Positions 27,989 to 36,860 of a stretch of DNA of 64,000 nt are shown one piece after another. The notes under the pieces were generated by a model that searched no databases, was not told the origin of the DNA, and was given only the letters and a program-made list of their open reading frames with translations. Positions within the stretch are counted from its first letter, which is position 1; each line of letters opens with the position of its first letter. The position numbers and the translations under genes were made by a program. Origin of the DNA: Halomonas alkalisoli (GTDB taxonomy: Bacteria > Pseudomonadota > Gammaproteobacteria > Pseudomonadales > Halomonadaceae); the NCBI RefSeq assembly GCF_021412585.1, contig NZ_JAKCMI010000044.1, forward strand, positions 62,001 to 126,000, given 5' to 3'.

Positions 27989-28915
27989 TTAGAGCGACAG
28001 GAAGAAGAGGATCAAGGGCGGCGACAGTAGCGAAAGAATGAATCCGCTGACCACGGCGATCGGTACGCAGGCCACCCCGCCGTGCTGCTGGATGACCGGC
28101 AGGGTGAAGTCCATGGAGGTCGCACCACCGTAGCCGATGGCCAGTGGCGCGTGGCGGTGGATCAGCAGCGGGATGAGGATGAAGGCCAGCAGTTCACGGG
28201 CCAGGTCGTTGAAGAAGGCCACGCCGCCGAGCAGAGGGCCGAGCTGATCACCGATCAGGATGCCCGAGAGCGAATACCAGCCGAAGCCGGACGCCAGCGC
28301 CAGTCCTTCGTTCCAGTTCAGGCCGAGGAGCGGGGCGGCGATCAGGCCGCCAACCAGGGAGCTGGCGGCCAGGGTCGTGGCAATGGCCAGGCCGTGACGG
28401 TTGAGCAGGATCTGGCGCAGCGGCATGCCCGAATTGCGCAGCTGACAGCCGATCAAGGCGAGCAGGGCATAGAGCGCCCATTCGGCCAGCTGTTCGGCGG
28501 TGGTGAAGATGGCCTGGCCGCCCAGCCAGCTCAGGGCGAGCCCGATCAGCACCCCGAAGACCACCACCGCGACCAGCGCCAGGGAGCCGATCAGGGCGGC
28601 TATCTTGGTGGTCGGTGCGTCGGCGACGACCGGCGAGGCGCCGAAGCGCAGCCCGAGCCGGCGAGACAGCCACCAGAGGGCCGCCAGGTTGACGGCAGTA
28701 ATGACGCTGAACAGCAGCAGTGCCTGGCCGCCCATGCGCGACAGCTCGCGCATCAGGTCGTCGAGGCCGGCCAGGCTGACCCCCATCAGCAGCAGAATGA
28801 GATAGACCGAGGCGTTGACGCCGCGGTTGATCAGGTTCATCAGGCCGGCATGGCGAACCGGCACCAGGTAGCCCAGCAGCAGCGGCAGAAGGACGATCAA
28901 CAGCCCGCTCAACAT
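27989..28915 (-). CDS. lysO: LysO family (lysine exporter-like) membrane protein
   Basis: A 308-residue protein with about eight to ten helices. The family signature 'GFGWYSLSGILIGDQLGPLLGGVAFFNDLARELLAFILIP' is present at about 215-254. E. coli LysO (YbjE) exports lysine and its toxic analogues. AGAGGT precedes ATG 28915, so the longer frame to 28954 is not preferred. It stands alone, transcribed away from thuE's region. Confidence 0.87.
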   Translation of the reverse strand: MLSGLLIVLLPLLLGYLVPVRHAGLMNLINRGVNASVYLILLLMGVSLAGLDDLMRELSRMGGQALLLFSVITAVNLAALWWLSRRLGLRFGASPVVADAPTTKIAALIGSLALVAVVVFGVLIGLALSWLGGQAIFTTAEQLAEWALYALLALIGCQLRNSGMPLRQILLNRHGLAIATTLAASSLVGGLIAAPLLGLNWNEGLALASGFGWYSLSGILIGDQLGPLLGGVAFFNDLARELLAFILIPLLIHRHAPLAIGYGGATSMDFTLPVIQQHGGVACVPIAVVSGFILSLLSPPLILFFLSL

Positions 28916-28991
28916 CGAGACCTCTTCCCTTGTCGTGGCCGCCGGGCGGCACAAAGCGCCACACTCTAGCAGCCTTTTGCGGCGAGCGCTG

Positions 28992-29025
28992 CCGTCGACT
29001 CGACCGGCCTAGGTCGAGCCGACGG
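28992..29025. terminator. Inverted repeat between DUF3108 and lysO genes
   Basis: 28992-29005 pairs with 29012-29025 over 13 of 14 positions with a 6-base loop. It lies about 35 bp beyond the DUF3108 stop on the minus strand. There is no clear T-run, so termination is a suggestion. Confidence 0.45.
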
Positions 29026-29059
29026 GGCATCCACTGGGGAGTCGCGATCTTGCAGCGGG

Positions 29060-29782
29060 TCAGGGGGCCTGGGTGTCGAGGGAGGTGAGCCGCAGCCGGC
29101 TCTTGCGCTTGCCGTCGCGGCGATAGTCCACGGCCAGCAACAAGCCGGGAAGCTCGGGGTGGAAGTGGAAGGTCATCGTCCGGTCAGGCGTTTCCGGGTC
29201 CATCACCTCGACCTTGACCGCCTCGAACTCGCCGGCTGGGAGGCTCAGCGTCTCTCGGTCGTGCACCCGGTAGTCGAGGGACTCCTCACGGCCACGATGA
29301 TCCTGATAGACCAGGCGACAGCCGGCCTCCTCCTGGCAGCTGCCATTCAGGGCGCTCAGGGAGAGGTCGAACAGGGCAGCCTGACGATCGGGCAGCTTGC
29401 TGAGCTCGTCGGTGCCAAGCCGGTAGTCGCCGCCAATGCCAAACAACGAATAGCCGCTGGCGTAGTTCACCGAGCGAACGCCATCCGGGGTCAGGAAGAA
29501 GCGGCTGCGTTCATTGCCGCGAGCCACGGCGATGGAGGCATTCATTCGGCTCTGCCAGTGATGGTTGTCCCGGATCAGGCGGTGCTCGATGGAGGCGTTG
29601 GGCCAGCCGCTCACCTCCAGCCGGTATCGCGCGTCGAAGGGCTGGGGAGTGACCCGGCGTTCGGTATCGCTGACCGACGCGGGCTTGGCAGCCGTCGGGG
29701 CCGCCATGGCCTGGGCGGTGCCCAGCGACAGCAGTAGCAGCGGCAAGGCCAGCATGGTGAGAGGGCGCAACGGTCGGTTCAT
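29060..29782 (-). CDS. DUF3108 family exported protein
   Basis: A 240-residue protein with a signal peptide ('LTMLALPLLLLSLGTAQAMA'). It shows the DUF3108 pattern: 'FDARYRLEVSGWPNASIEHRL', 'VRSVNYASGYSLFGIGGDYRL', 'LSLPAGEFEAVKVEV' and 'TMTFHFHPELPGLLLAVDYRRDGKRKSRL'. The family is periplasmic and of unknown function. It contains two cysteines (about residues 147 and 152) that could pair. ATG 29794 is an alternative start; neither has a strong ribosome site. Confidence 0.78.
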   Translation of the reverse strand: MNRPLRPLTMLALPLLLLSLGTAQAMAAPTAAKPASVSDTERRVTPQPFDARYRLEVSGWPNASIEHRLIRDNHHWQSRMNASIAVARGNERSRFFLTPDGVRSVNYASGYSLFGIGGDYRLGTDELSKLPDRQAALFDLSLSALNGSCQEEAGCRLVYQDHRGREESLDYRVHDRETLSLPAGEFEAVKVEVMDPETPDRTMTFHFHPELPGLLLAVDYRRDGKRKSRLRLTSLDTQAP

Positions 29783-29846
29783 GGGACTCAACATGGGGTG
29801 GTGAGGAAAAGAGTGACGAAGTGACAAGGAGTCTGAGCACGGGAAG

Positions 29847-29894
29847 GCGCCCCGGGTTCCCCGATGCACGCTTGTTGCATGTTCTCCGGGGCGC
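29847..29894 (-). terminator. Compound hairpin after pncB
   Basis: Outer arms GCGCCCCGG (29847-29855) and CCGGGGCGC (29886-29894) pair perfectly, with an inner ATGCA/TGCAT stem. It starts 3 bp after the pncB stop. There is no T-run; it may stabilise or end the mRNA. Confidence 0.45.
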
Positions 29895-29896
29895 TA

Positions 29897-31240
29897 TCAC
29901 CCTTGCTGCAGGCGCTTCAATTCCTCGCTGAGCCCCACCGGGTAGTCGCTCTCGCCCGGCGCGAGCCGGGTCAGCGCCTCGGGCATCTCCGCGAGACAGG
30001 ATCGAACCCGTTCACGGGCATCGGCGGCCATGGCCATGACCGACTCGTCCAGCTTGCCGCCCTGCACCAGGGGCACCAGCATCGGTTCGCCATCGACGCT
30101 CCGTTCATCGCGGCTGGCGATGATGTCGCCGGCATAGCGGCCCTGGGCATCCCGTCGCCGGTAGAGCTGCTTGCGCCCGGGCAGGTTGACCTTGCCCGTC
30201 GAGTGCTTGACCCGGGGTATGCCCGCATACTCCACCAGCTTGTAGGAGAGGTCGATGACCGGCGCGTCGGCCGAGACCCCCATCTGCGTGCCCACGCCGA
30301 AGGCGTCGATGGGCGCATCATCCTCGACAAGCTCCTGGATCCTGTATTCATCGAGGCCACTGCTGGCGATAATCCGGATAGCTTCCAGGCCGGCTGCGTC
30401 GAGCAGGGCGCGGGAGCGGTGAGCGAGTTCGCCCAGGTCGCCGGAGTCGAGTCGAACCGCACTGACGCGCAGGTCGGGCTCCTCCGCCATCAGCTCGATG
30501 ACCATGCGGACACCCTCCAGGGTATCGTGGGTATCCACCAGCAGGGTGGTGTCCGGATAGTGGCGCGCGAAGGCACGGAAGGCCGCGCGCTCGCTGTCAT
30601 GGGCCAGGATGTAGCTGTGCGCCATGGTGCCGTTGATTTCCAGGTCGTGGCGCAGTCCGCCCAGCACGTTGCTGGTGGCGGCGAGGCCCGCGGTACGGTA
30701 GGCGCGCACCCCGCGTACCGCCGCGTCGACACCGTGCATGCGTCGCATGCCGAAGTCGACCACCGGCCGGCCCTGGGCGGCCATGACGAGGCGTACGGCC
30801 TTGGAGGCCAGCACCGTTTCCAGCTGCACCAGGTTCATGATCAGGCTCTCGAGCAGCTGTGCCTCGGCAATCGGTGCATCCACTTCCAGGAAGGGCTCGT
30901 TCGGGAACACCGGCGTCCCTTCCGGCAGGGTCCAGATATCGCCGGTGAAGCGCCAGCCGGCCAGCCAGTCGAGGAAGGCATCGTCGAACTTCCCGGTGCC
31001 GGCCAGCTGGCTCAGGGCCGATGAGGAAAAGCGAAGCCGACTGGCCAGTGCGGCGGCATGCTGCTGGCCGCAAGCGAGCATGAAGCGCCGGGTGGGCGGC
31101 AGCTTGCGAAAGTAGAGGCTGAAGGTGGCCCGCTCCTGCATCGACTCCTTCCAGTAGGCCTGGAGCATGGTCAACTGGTAGAGGTCGGTGAGCAAGGCCA
31201 GGTCGCCGTCATCCACCTGTACGGAGATGGGCTGACTCAT
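29897..31240 (-). CDS. pncB: Nicotinate phosphoribosyltransferase
   Basis: A 447-residue enzyme of the NAPRTase family: 'LLTDLYQLTMLQAYW' at the N-terminus, 'VDFGMRRMHGVDAAVRGVRAYRTAG' in the middle, 'VRLDSGDLGELAHRSR', and the phosphate-binding 'IDAFGVGTQMGVSADAP'. It converts nicotinate and PRPP to nicotinate mononucleotide. It overlaps pncA by four bases (31237-31240), making a two-gene NAD salvage operon. Confidence 0.92.
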   Translation of the reverse strand: MSQPISVQVDDGDLALLTDLYQLTMLQAYWKESMQERATFSLYFRKLPPTRRFMLACGQQHAAALASRLRFSSSALSQLAGTGKFDDAFLDWLAGWRFTGDIWTLPEGTPVFPNEPFLEVDAPIAEAQLLESLIMNLVQLETVLASKAVRLVMAAQGRPVVDFGMRRMHGVDAAVRGVRAYRTAGLAATSNVLGGLRHDLEINGTMAHSYILAHDSERAAFRAFARHYPDTTLLVDTHDTLEGVRMVIELMAEEPDLRVSAVRLDSGDLGELAHRSRALLDAAGLEAIRIIASSGLDEYRIQELVEDDAPIDAFGVGTQMGVSADAPVIDLSYKLVEYAGIPRVKHSTGKVNLPGRKQLYRRRDAQGRYAGDIIASRDERSVDGEPMLVPLVQGGKLDESVMAMAADARERVRSCLAEMPEALTRLAPGESDYPVGLSEELKRLQQG

Positions 31241-31803
31241 TGGCGAACCTCGATGCCTTCGGCTTCCAGCTCACGGATGCAGCGGCCCCGGGCCTCGGGG
31301 TCGACGGGCGCCGTCAGCCCGGCCAGCAGCACGACTTCGAAGCCTTCCTGGCGTGCTTCCTTGGCGGTGGCCAGTACGCAGACGTCCATGGCCAGGCCGC
31401 ACACCACCACGCGACGGATGCCTCGGTCGCGCAGGTAGCCGCCCAGGCCAGTGCCGTCGAAGGCGGAGTAGGCATCGGCATCGAAGGCCGTGGCCTTGCT
31501 GACACGGATGGTGTCGTCGGTGAAGTCGAGGTCCGAGTGGAAGGCGGCGCCGGGGGTATCCTGTACGCAGTGCACCGGCCAGGTGCCGCCGCGATGCTCG
31601 AAGCTGGCATGGTCGACGGGATGCCAGTCGCGCGAGGCGACCACCGGCGCACCGGCGGCACGGGCGGCCGCGATCTCGGTATTGATACCGGGCACCAGTG
31701 CCTTGCCGCCTGTCACCGGTAGGGCACCCCCCTCGCAGAAGTCATTCTGCATGTCCACGACCAGCAGGGCGTCTTGCTTGCGGTAGTCCAGTTGCGTAGT
31801 CAT
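31237..31803 (-). CDS. pncA: Nicotinamidase
   Basis: A 188-residue isochorismatase-fold amidase with the full catalytic triad Asp17 ('VVDMQNDFCEGGALPV'), Lys103 ('VSKAT') and Cys142 ('AMDVCVLATAKEA'), and metal ligands in 'SRDWHPVDHASF' (Asp59, His61, His65). It turns nicotinamide into nicotinate, the substrate of PncB encoded next. GGAGGT lies before ATG 31803. Confidence 0.93.
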   Translation of the reverse strand: MTTQLDYRKQDALLVVDMQNDFCEGGALPVTGGKALVPGINTEIAAARAAGAPVVASRDWHPVDHASFEHRGGTWPVHCVQDTPGAAFHSDLDFTDDTIRVSKATAFDADAYSAFDGTGLGGYLRDRGIRRVVVCGLAMDVCVLATAKEARQEGFEVVLLAGLTAPVDPEARGRCIRELEAEGIEVRQ

Positions 31804-31893
31804 CGTGCACCTCCAGGGAGGGCGATGGGTATGTCCTTCAGACTATCTCCTATCTCGCTGTACTTGTAGGGGTGAGGTCGCGGTCGCGGGGAT

Positions 31894-32829
31894 TCAATAG
31901 CCGGCGCTGGGGTTCACGGTCTCGAGCGTTTCGCCCGCCTCGAAGGCCTCGATCAGTTCGGCGACCTGCCCCACGGCTTCCTTCAGCGGTGTGGGGCCGG
32001 CCATGTGCGGCGTTACCCATACCCTCGGGTGCGACCAGAGCGGGTTTTCCCGGGGCAGCGGCTCCTCGGGAAAGGCGTCGAGCAAGGCACCGCGAAGCCG
32101 GCCCTCGGTTTCACCTTCCCCCAGCGCCTCCAGCAGTGCCACTTCATCGATCAGGGTGCCGCGCCCGGGATTGATCAGGCTGGCGCCTTCCGGCAGGGCG
32201 GCCAGTGTCTCGGCATCGATGATGTGGCGGGTCTCCGGGGTTCCGGGTAGCAGCAATACCAGCGTGCGTACCCGGCCGAGCAGGTCGAACAGGCCGTCGT
32301 CACCATGGTGGCAGGCGATGCCGTCGAGCCGCTTGGGAGAGCGGCTCCAGCCGTGGACCGGAAAGCCGTCGGCGGCGACCATCCTGGCCACCTTGGCGCC
32401 GATGGCACCGAGGCCCAGTACGCCCACCGGCCAGTCGCCCTTGTCGTCTACGGCATGCTCTCGCCATTCACGGTGGGCCTGCTGGCGCCGGTAGCGGTCG
32501 AAGTCGCGCTGGAAATGCAGTACGCCGTAACGCACGTAGTCACCGATCAGCTCGGCCATGCCGGCATCGCGCAGCTTGACGATGGGCACGCCCTCGGGCA
32601 GGCCGGGGTTGTTGAGCAGGGCGTCGACACCGGCACCCAGGTTGATGATTCCCTTCAGGTTGGCGTGCTCCCGCAGCAGCGACTCGGGCGGCTTCCAGGC
32701 GGCCAGGTAGTCGATATCCCGGCGTTGGTGGGCGGGTGCTTCGCTGGTGACGATCTCGGCGGCAGGCAGGTGTTCGGCCAGGGCGTCGCGCCAGCTGGCC
32801 GCCTCGTCGATATGGATCAATACACGCAT
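31894..32829 (-). CDS. ghrA: Glyoxylate/hydroxypyruvate reductase A-like dehydrogenase
   Basis: A 311-residue D-2-hydroxyacid dehydrogenase. The NAD(P) fold motif is 'VLGLGAIGAKVARM' (137-150); Arg223 in 'INPGRGTLID', the glutamate after 'LLDAFPEE' and His275 in 'VTPHMAGPT' form the active site. It reduces glyoxylate or hydroxypyruvate, or another 2-oxo acid. It precedes enuR's stop on the same strand by 26 bp (enuR lies upstream of it), so it may be co-transcribed with the ectoine regulator. A role with the 2-oxo acids released there is only a suggestion. Confidence 0.88.
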   Translation of the reverse strand: MRVLIHIDEAASWRDALAEHLPAAEIVTSEAPAHQRRDIDYLAAWKPPESLLREHANLKGIINLGAGVDALLNNPGLPEGVPIVKLRDAGMAELIGDYVRYGVLHFQRDFDRYRRQQAHREWREHAVDDKGDWPVGVLGLGAIGAKVARMVAADGFPVHGWSRSPKRLDGIACHHGDDGLFDLLGRVRTLVLLLPGTPETRHIIDAETLAALPEGASLINPGRGTLIDEVALLEALGEGETEGRLRGALLDAFPEEPLPRENPLWSHPRVWVTPHMAGPTPLKEAVGQVAELIEAFEAGETLETVNPSAGY

Positions 32830-32855
32830 GGGGTCTCCTTCCGGTTTCGTGAAGG

Positions 32856-34262
32856 TCAGTAGATGATCTGCATCATGGGCGGGGGGGCTTCGTCGAGCAA
32901 TATGGCCAGTCGTTGCAGTCCCTCCTCCAGGCGCTTCAGGCTCTGCTCGGCGCCCAGGCTCACTCGGATGCGTCGCGGGGGCGGCGTCTGCTCCACCATG
33001 AACGGCACGGCGGTGGTGATGGCCAGGCCCTCCTGCTCGGCCTGTTGCTGCAACTCCTCCGCTCGCCAGGCATCGGGTAGCGTTACCCAGACATGCAGGC
33101 TGGTGGGGCGGGAGGCGCGGGAGTGATGGCCGAGCAGGCGTGCGGCGAGCTTCTGGCGCTCGCCCAGCAGCTCCCGCTGTTCGGCGGCCATGGCCTCGAT
33201 GCTGCCGTCGGCGATCCAGCGGTCGGCGAGTTCGAAGATCAGCGGCGTGGCCATCCAGGTGGTGGCCCGCATCCGCGGCAGCACGTGGTGGAGTTGGCCG
33301 CGGGGCACGGTCAAGTAGCCGGCGCGCAGTCCTGGCACGGTGACCTTGGTCATGCTGGTGACATGGAAACCGAGCTGGGGGATCCGGGCGGTGAGGGAGG
33401 CCAAGCTCGGAGCTTCGAGCAGGGCATGCACATCATCCTCGATCAGCCACACCCGATGGCGCGCCAGAACCTCGGCCACAGCGTCACGGCGGGCCTCGCT
33501 CATGGTCGCGCCGGTCGGATTCAACTGGGTCGGGGTCAGATAAACGGCCCTCGGCTTGAAACGATGACACGCCGATTCCAGCGCCTCAGGAATAACGCCT
33601 TCGCTGTCGATGGCCACGCCGCGCAGCTGAAAGCCCAGGGTGCGCGACAGGGCGATCAGGCCATGGTCGGTGAGGGCCTCGGTGAGGACCAAGTCGCCGT
33701 GTTGCACCACGCTTGCGATGGCCAGCATCAGGCCATGAGCCGCGCCGTTGCAGAGAATCCTGTCGTCCATCTCGCCGGGCACACCGAGTCGGGACTGCAG
33801 CCAGGCGCTGGCCCGCTCCCGCTGGTGGGGAAGTCCGGCGATGGGGCGACAGGCGGTAATCACGTCGGGGTTGGCATGGTCCGCCAGTTCGATCAGCGCC
33901 TGGCGAAAGCGCAGGTGGTGTCCGGGCGGGCAGACCGGGTGGGCGATGGAGAGGTCGATCAGGAGGCTTTCGCTGCGCGGCTCGTGGCCGCGCAGGTAGG
34001 CCGACTCCCGGGCGTCGTCCAGGGCGTTGACCCAGGTGCCGCTGCCGACTCGCGCCTGAACCAGGCCCATCTTCTCGGCCTGGGCGTAGGCCCGTGAAAC
34101 GGTCTGAACGCTGACGGCGAGGCTTTCGGCCAGCTGTCGATGAGGTGGCAGGCGGGTGCCCGGGGTGAGCTCCCCCAGGCGAATTGCCTCCGACAGGGCG
34201 CGGGCAATGGCTAGGTACTTGGGACCGGTGTCGGTCAAGTAGGGAGTCAGATCAATTGTCAT
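32856..34262 (-). CDS. enuR: EnuR-type MocR/GntR regulator of ectoine catabolism
   Basis: A 468-residue protein. Residues 1-80 form a GntR winged helix ('LPPHRQLAESLAVSVQTVSRAYAQAEKMGLV') and 100-460 a fold type I aminotransferase-like domain with PLP lysine Lys306 in 'SMTKVTVPGLRAGYL'. EnuR represses ectoine breakdown genes until its PLP meets the intermediates ADABA or DABA. It is divergent from doeA. An operator-like inverted repeat lies between them and an extra half-site overlaps its own start codon. 'MTIDLTPYLTDTGPKYLAIA' matches the usual EnuR N-terminus. Confidence 0.88.
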   Translation of the reverse strand: MTIDLTPYLTDTGPKYLAIARALSEAIRLGELTPGTRLPPHRQLAESLAVSVQTVSRAYAQAEKMGLVQARVGSGTWVNALDDARESAYLRGHEPRSESLLIDLSIAHPVCPPGHHLRFRQALIELADHANPDVITACRPIAGLPHQRERASAWLQSRLGVPGEMDDRILCNGAAHGLMLAIASVVQHGDLVLTEALTDHGLIALSRTLGFQLRGVAIDSEGVIPEALESACHRFKPRAVYLTPTQLNPTGATMSEARRDAVAEVLARHRVWLIEDDVHALLEAPSLASLTARIPQLGFHVTSMTKVTVPGLRAGYLTVPRGQLHHVLPRMRATTWMATPLIFELADRWIADGSIEAMAAEQRELLGERQKLAARLLGHHSRASRPTSLHVWVTLPDAWRAEELQQQAEQEGLAITTAVPFMVEQTPPPRRIRVSLGAEQSLKRLEEGLQRLAILLDEAPPPMMQIIY

Positions 34263-34330
34263 GATGCAATAAAGCCTTTGACCGCCAGCAGAGGTGTGGT
34301 GCTAGTATCAGCTTAGCGACATTGACTGGA

Positions 34331-34367
34331 TATTGTCATGATTTCCTGATGCAAAATCATGACAATA
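34331..34367. promoter_or_regulatory. Perfect 14-bp inverted repeat, candidate EnuR operator
   Basis: TATTGTCATGATTT (34331-34344) and AAATCATGACAATA (34354-34367) are exact reverse complements around a 9-bp spacer. The core ATTGTCATGAT occurs a third time at 34255-34265 over the enuR start codon. The position midway between enuR and doeA fits control of both. Confidence 0.72.
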
Positions 34368-34401
34368 ATATTCCACCGAGCGGTGTCCGATAACCCCTGG
34401 T

Positions 34402-34429
34402 CCGGCCCTCTCTGCATGGAGACGGCCGG
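34402..34429 (+). promoter_or_regulatory. Leader hairpin of doeA
   Basis: CCGGCC(c)TCTC pairs with GAGA(c)GGCCGG around a TGCATG loop: ten pairs with one C/C mismatch. It lies about 30 bp before doeA and may shape access to the leader mini-ORF and doeA start. Confidence 0.45.
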
Positions 34430-34443
34430 TTATTGGTGATGCT

Positions 34444-34461
34444 ATGGCGAACGCTTCATGA
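34444..34461 (+). CDS. Possible 5-codon leader ORF overlapping doeA start
   Basis: ATG GCG AAC GCT TCA TGA encodes M-A-N-A-S. Its TGA overlaps the doeA ATG at 34458-34460. GGTGA lies at a fair distance before this ATG, whereas doeA itself has no clear ribosome site, so doeA may depend on translational coupling. Weak evidence from sequence alone. Confidence 0.3.
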   Translation: MANAS

Positions 34462-35657
34462 ATCAGGTCTCCCTGCCCTTCACTCGTCAGGAATATGCCA
34501 GCCGACTGTGGAAGGTCCGCGCCGAGATGGCGAGCCGAGGCATCGACGTGCTCATCATCAGCGATCCCTCCAACATGGCCTGGCTGACCGGCTATGATGG
34601 CTGGTCCTTCTATGTGCATCAGTGCGTCCTGGTGGCGCTGGAAGGAGAGCCGGTCTGGTATGGCCGTCGCATGGACGCCAACGGGGCGTTGCGGACCTGC
34701 TGGATGGACCCGGACAATATCACCTACTACCCCGATTACTACGTGCAGAACCCGGACATGCACCCCATGGACTACCTGGCCCAGTCGATCATGCCCGATC
34801 GCGGCTGGCACCAGGGGGTGGTGGGCATGGAAATGGATAACTACTACTTTTCCGCCAAGGCCTACCAGTGCCTGCTGCGCGAACTGCCCCATGCCCGCTT
34901 CCTGGATGCCAATGCGCTGGTCAACTGGTGCCGGGCGATCAAGTCGCCCCAGGAAGTCGCCTACATGCGCGTCGCCGGCAAGATCGTCGAGGGCATGCAT
35001 ACGCGTATCCTCGAAGTGATCGAGCCCGGCCTGCCCAAGAGCAAGCTGGTTTCCGAGATCTACCGGGTCGGTATCGAGGGTTGGGTGGATGATAACGGCA
35101 AGGTCTTTGGCGGCGACTATCCCGCCATCGTGCCCATGCTGCCCACCGGCAAGGATGCGGCGGCGCCTCACCTGACCTGGGACGACACGCCGTTCCGCGA
35201 GGGCGAGGGCACGTTCTTCGAGGTTGCCGGTGTGTTCAAGCGTTACCATGCGCCGCTGTCGCGCACCGTGTTCCTGGGGCGGCCGCCCCAGGAGTTCATC
35301 CGTGCCGAGTCGGCGCTGCTGGAGGGCATCGAGCGCGGCCTGGCCGTGGCCAAGCCCGGCAATCGTACCGCCGATATCGCCATGGCGCTGGGGGCGGCCA
35401 TGGACAAGTACGGCTTCGACCGGGGCGGGGCGCGCTGCGGCTATCCCATCGGTATCAGCTACCCGCCCGACTGGGGTGAGCGCACCATGAGCCTGCGCCC
35501 CTCCGACGAGACCATCCTGCAGCCGGGCATGACCTTCCACTTCATGCCTGGCCTGTGGCAGGACGAGTGGGGCCTGGAGATCACCGAGAGCATTCTGATC
35601 ACCGAGACAGGCTGCGAAGCGTTGGCGAACTTCCCCCGCCAGCTGTTTGTGCGCTGA
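34458..35657 (+). CDS. doeA: Ectoine hydrolase DoeA
   Basis: A 399-residue M24 (creatinase/prolidase fold) protein, the same length as the characterised Halomonas DoeA. It has 'MAWLTGYDGWSFYVHQCVL', 'NWCRAIKSPQEVAYMRVAGKIVEGMHTRI', 'GYPIGISYPPDWGERTMSLRPSDETILQPGMTFHFMPGLW' and 'ITESILIT'. It opens the ectoine ring to N-acetyl-diaminobutyrate (mainly the alpha isomer, which also signals to EnuR). First gene of doeA-doeB-doeX. Confidence 0.95.
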   Translation: MNQVSLPFTRQEYASRLWKVRAEMASRGIDVLIISDPSNMAWLTGYDGWSFYVHQCVLVALEGEPVWYGRRMDANGALRTCWMDPDNITYYPDYYVQNPDMHPMDYLAQSIMPDRGWHQGVVGMEMDNYYFSAKAYQCLLRELPHARFLDANALVNWCRAIKSPQEVAYMRVAGKIVEGMHTRILEVIEPGLPKSKLVSEIYRVGIEGWVDDNGKVFGGDYPAIVPMLPTGKDAAAPHLTWDDTPFREGEGTFFEVAGVFKRYHAPLSRTVFLGRPPQEFIRAESALLEGIERGLAVAKPGNRTADIAMALGAAMDKYGFDRGGARCGYPIGISYPPDWGERTMSLRPSDETILQPGMTFHFMPGLWQDEWGLEITESILITETGCEALANFPRQLFVR

Positions 35658-35831
35658 GTGCCAGCGACAACCGGCCACAGCGAGGGGCGCCGGGGTAGGC
35701 CGGAAGGGAGGTCCGAGGCCAGGGATGGCCGAGGTAGCGCCCATGGATGGGTTCACAGCGCCTCCCTGAAGGCCTATCGCCGGAATAGCCCCGAGCGACT
35801 GCCCGCTATGATAGAACAAGGAGTTTCCGAC

Positions 35832-36860
35832 ATGACCAAGCCTCCCGGCCAACTGCGCCCAAGCCCGATCAGTGCCACCGTCGACTTCGATGCCGACGGC
35901 GTCCAGCATGGCTTCCTCAAGCTGCCCATCTCCGTGGACGAGTCCGCCTGGGGTGCGGTGATGATCCCGGTGACCGTGGTCAGGAACGGTGAGGGTCCCA
36001 CGGCCCTGCTGACAGGCGGCAACCACGGCGATGAGTACGAGGGCATTACCTCGCTGCTCAAGCTGTCGAACACCCTGCGCGCCGAGGACGTCAACGGCCG
36101 GGTCATCATCGTACCCTGCATGAACACCCCGGCGGTGATGGCCGGCAAGCGCACCTCGGGGCTGGACGGCGGCAACCTCAATCGCAGCTTTCCCGGCGAC
36201 CCCAACGGCAGCGTGACCGCGAAGATCGCCGACTACTTCACCCGGGTGATGGTGCCGATGTGCGACGTGGTGCTCGATCTCCACTCCGGTGGGCGCACCC
36301 TGGACATCATTCCCTTCGGCGCTTCCCATGTGCTGGAGAATCCCGAGCAGCAGCGTCAGGCCCTCGAGGGAGCCAAGGCCCTGGGCGCACCCTACGCCAT
36401 GATGATGTTCGAGCTCGATGCCGCCTCGCTGTTCGACACCGTGGTAGAGGAGCAGGGCAAGATATTCGTGGCCACCGAGCTGGGCGGCGGTGGCACCTCG
36501 ACGCCGGAAAGCCTGGCCATCACCGAGCGCGGAATTCGCAACTTCCTGATCCACTTCGGTCTCATGCGGGGCGAGGTGGAGCTGCCAGTCGAGCCGCAGA
36601 TCTATCTCGATATGCCGGATGCCAGCTGCTATGTGCAGAGCGAGCACTCGGGGCTGCTCGAGCTGACCCTGATGCTGGGCGACGTGGTCCGGAAGGGCGA
36701 TGTGATCGCCCGGGTCTACGACCTGACCCGCAGCGGCACGCCACCGGTAGAGTATCGCGCCGGCCGCAGCGGCGTGCTCGCGGCCCGACGCTTTCCTGCC
36801 CAGGTCAACATGGGCGATACCATTGCCGTGATTGCCGAAGTCGTGGAGTCGCTGGGGTGA
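35832..36860 (+). CDS. doeB: N-alpha-acetyl-L-2,4-diaminobutyrate deacetylase DoeB
   Basis: A 342-residue zinc-dependent hydrolase of the AstE/AspA type. Metal ligands are His65 and Glu68 in 'GGNHGDEYEG' and His151 in 'LDLHSGGR'; a later acidic residue lies in 'VATELGGGG'. It removes acetate from ADABA to give L-2,4-diaminobutyrate. AAGGAG at 35817-35822 supports ATG 35832; the longer open frame back to 35658 is not coding by start signals. Its stop shares one base with the doeX ATG. Confidence 0.93.
   Translation: MTKPPGQLRPSPISATVDFDADGVQHGFLKLPISVDESAWGAVMIPVTVVRNGEGPTALLTGGNHGDEYEGITSLLKLSNTLRAEDVNGRVIIVPCMNTPAVMAGKRTSGLDGGNLNRSFPGDPNGSVTAKIADYFTRVMVPMCDVVLDLHSGGRTLDIIPFGASHVLENPEQQRQALEGAKALGAPYAMMMFELDAASLFDTVVEEQGKIFVATELGGGGTSTPESLAITERGIRNFLIHFGLMRGEVELPVEPQIYLDMPDASCYVQSEHSGLLELTLMLGDVVRKGDVIARVYDLTRSGTPPVEYRAGRSGVLAARRFPAQVNMGDTIAVIAEVVESLG

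Noticed and set aside
34308-36647. A 779-codon open frame on the minus strand
   Set aside because: It is antisense to doeA and doeB and runs through the enuR-doeA operator. No domain is recognised.
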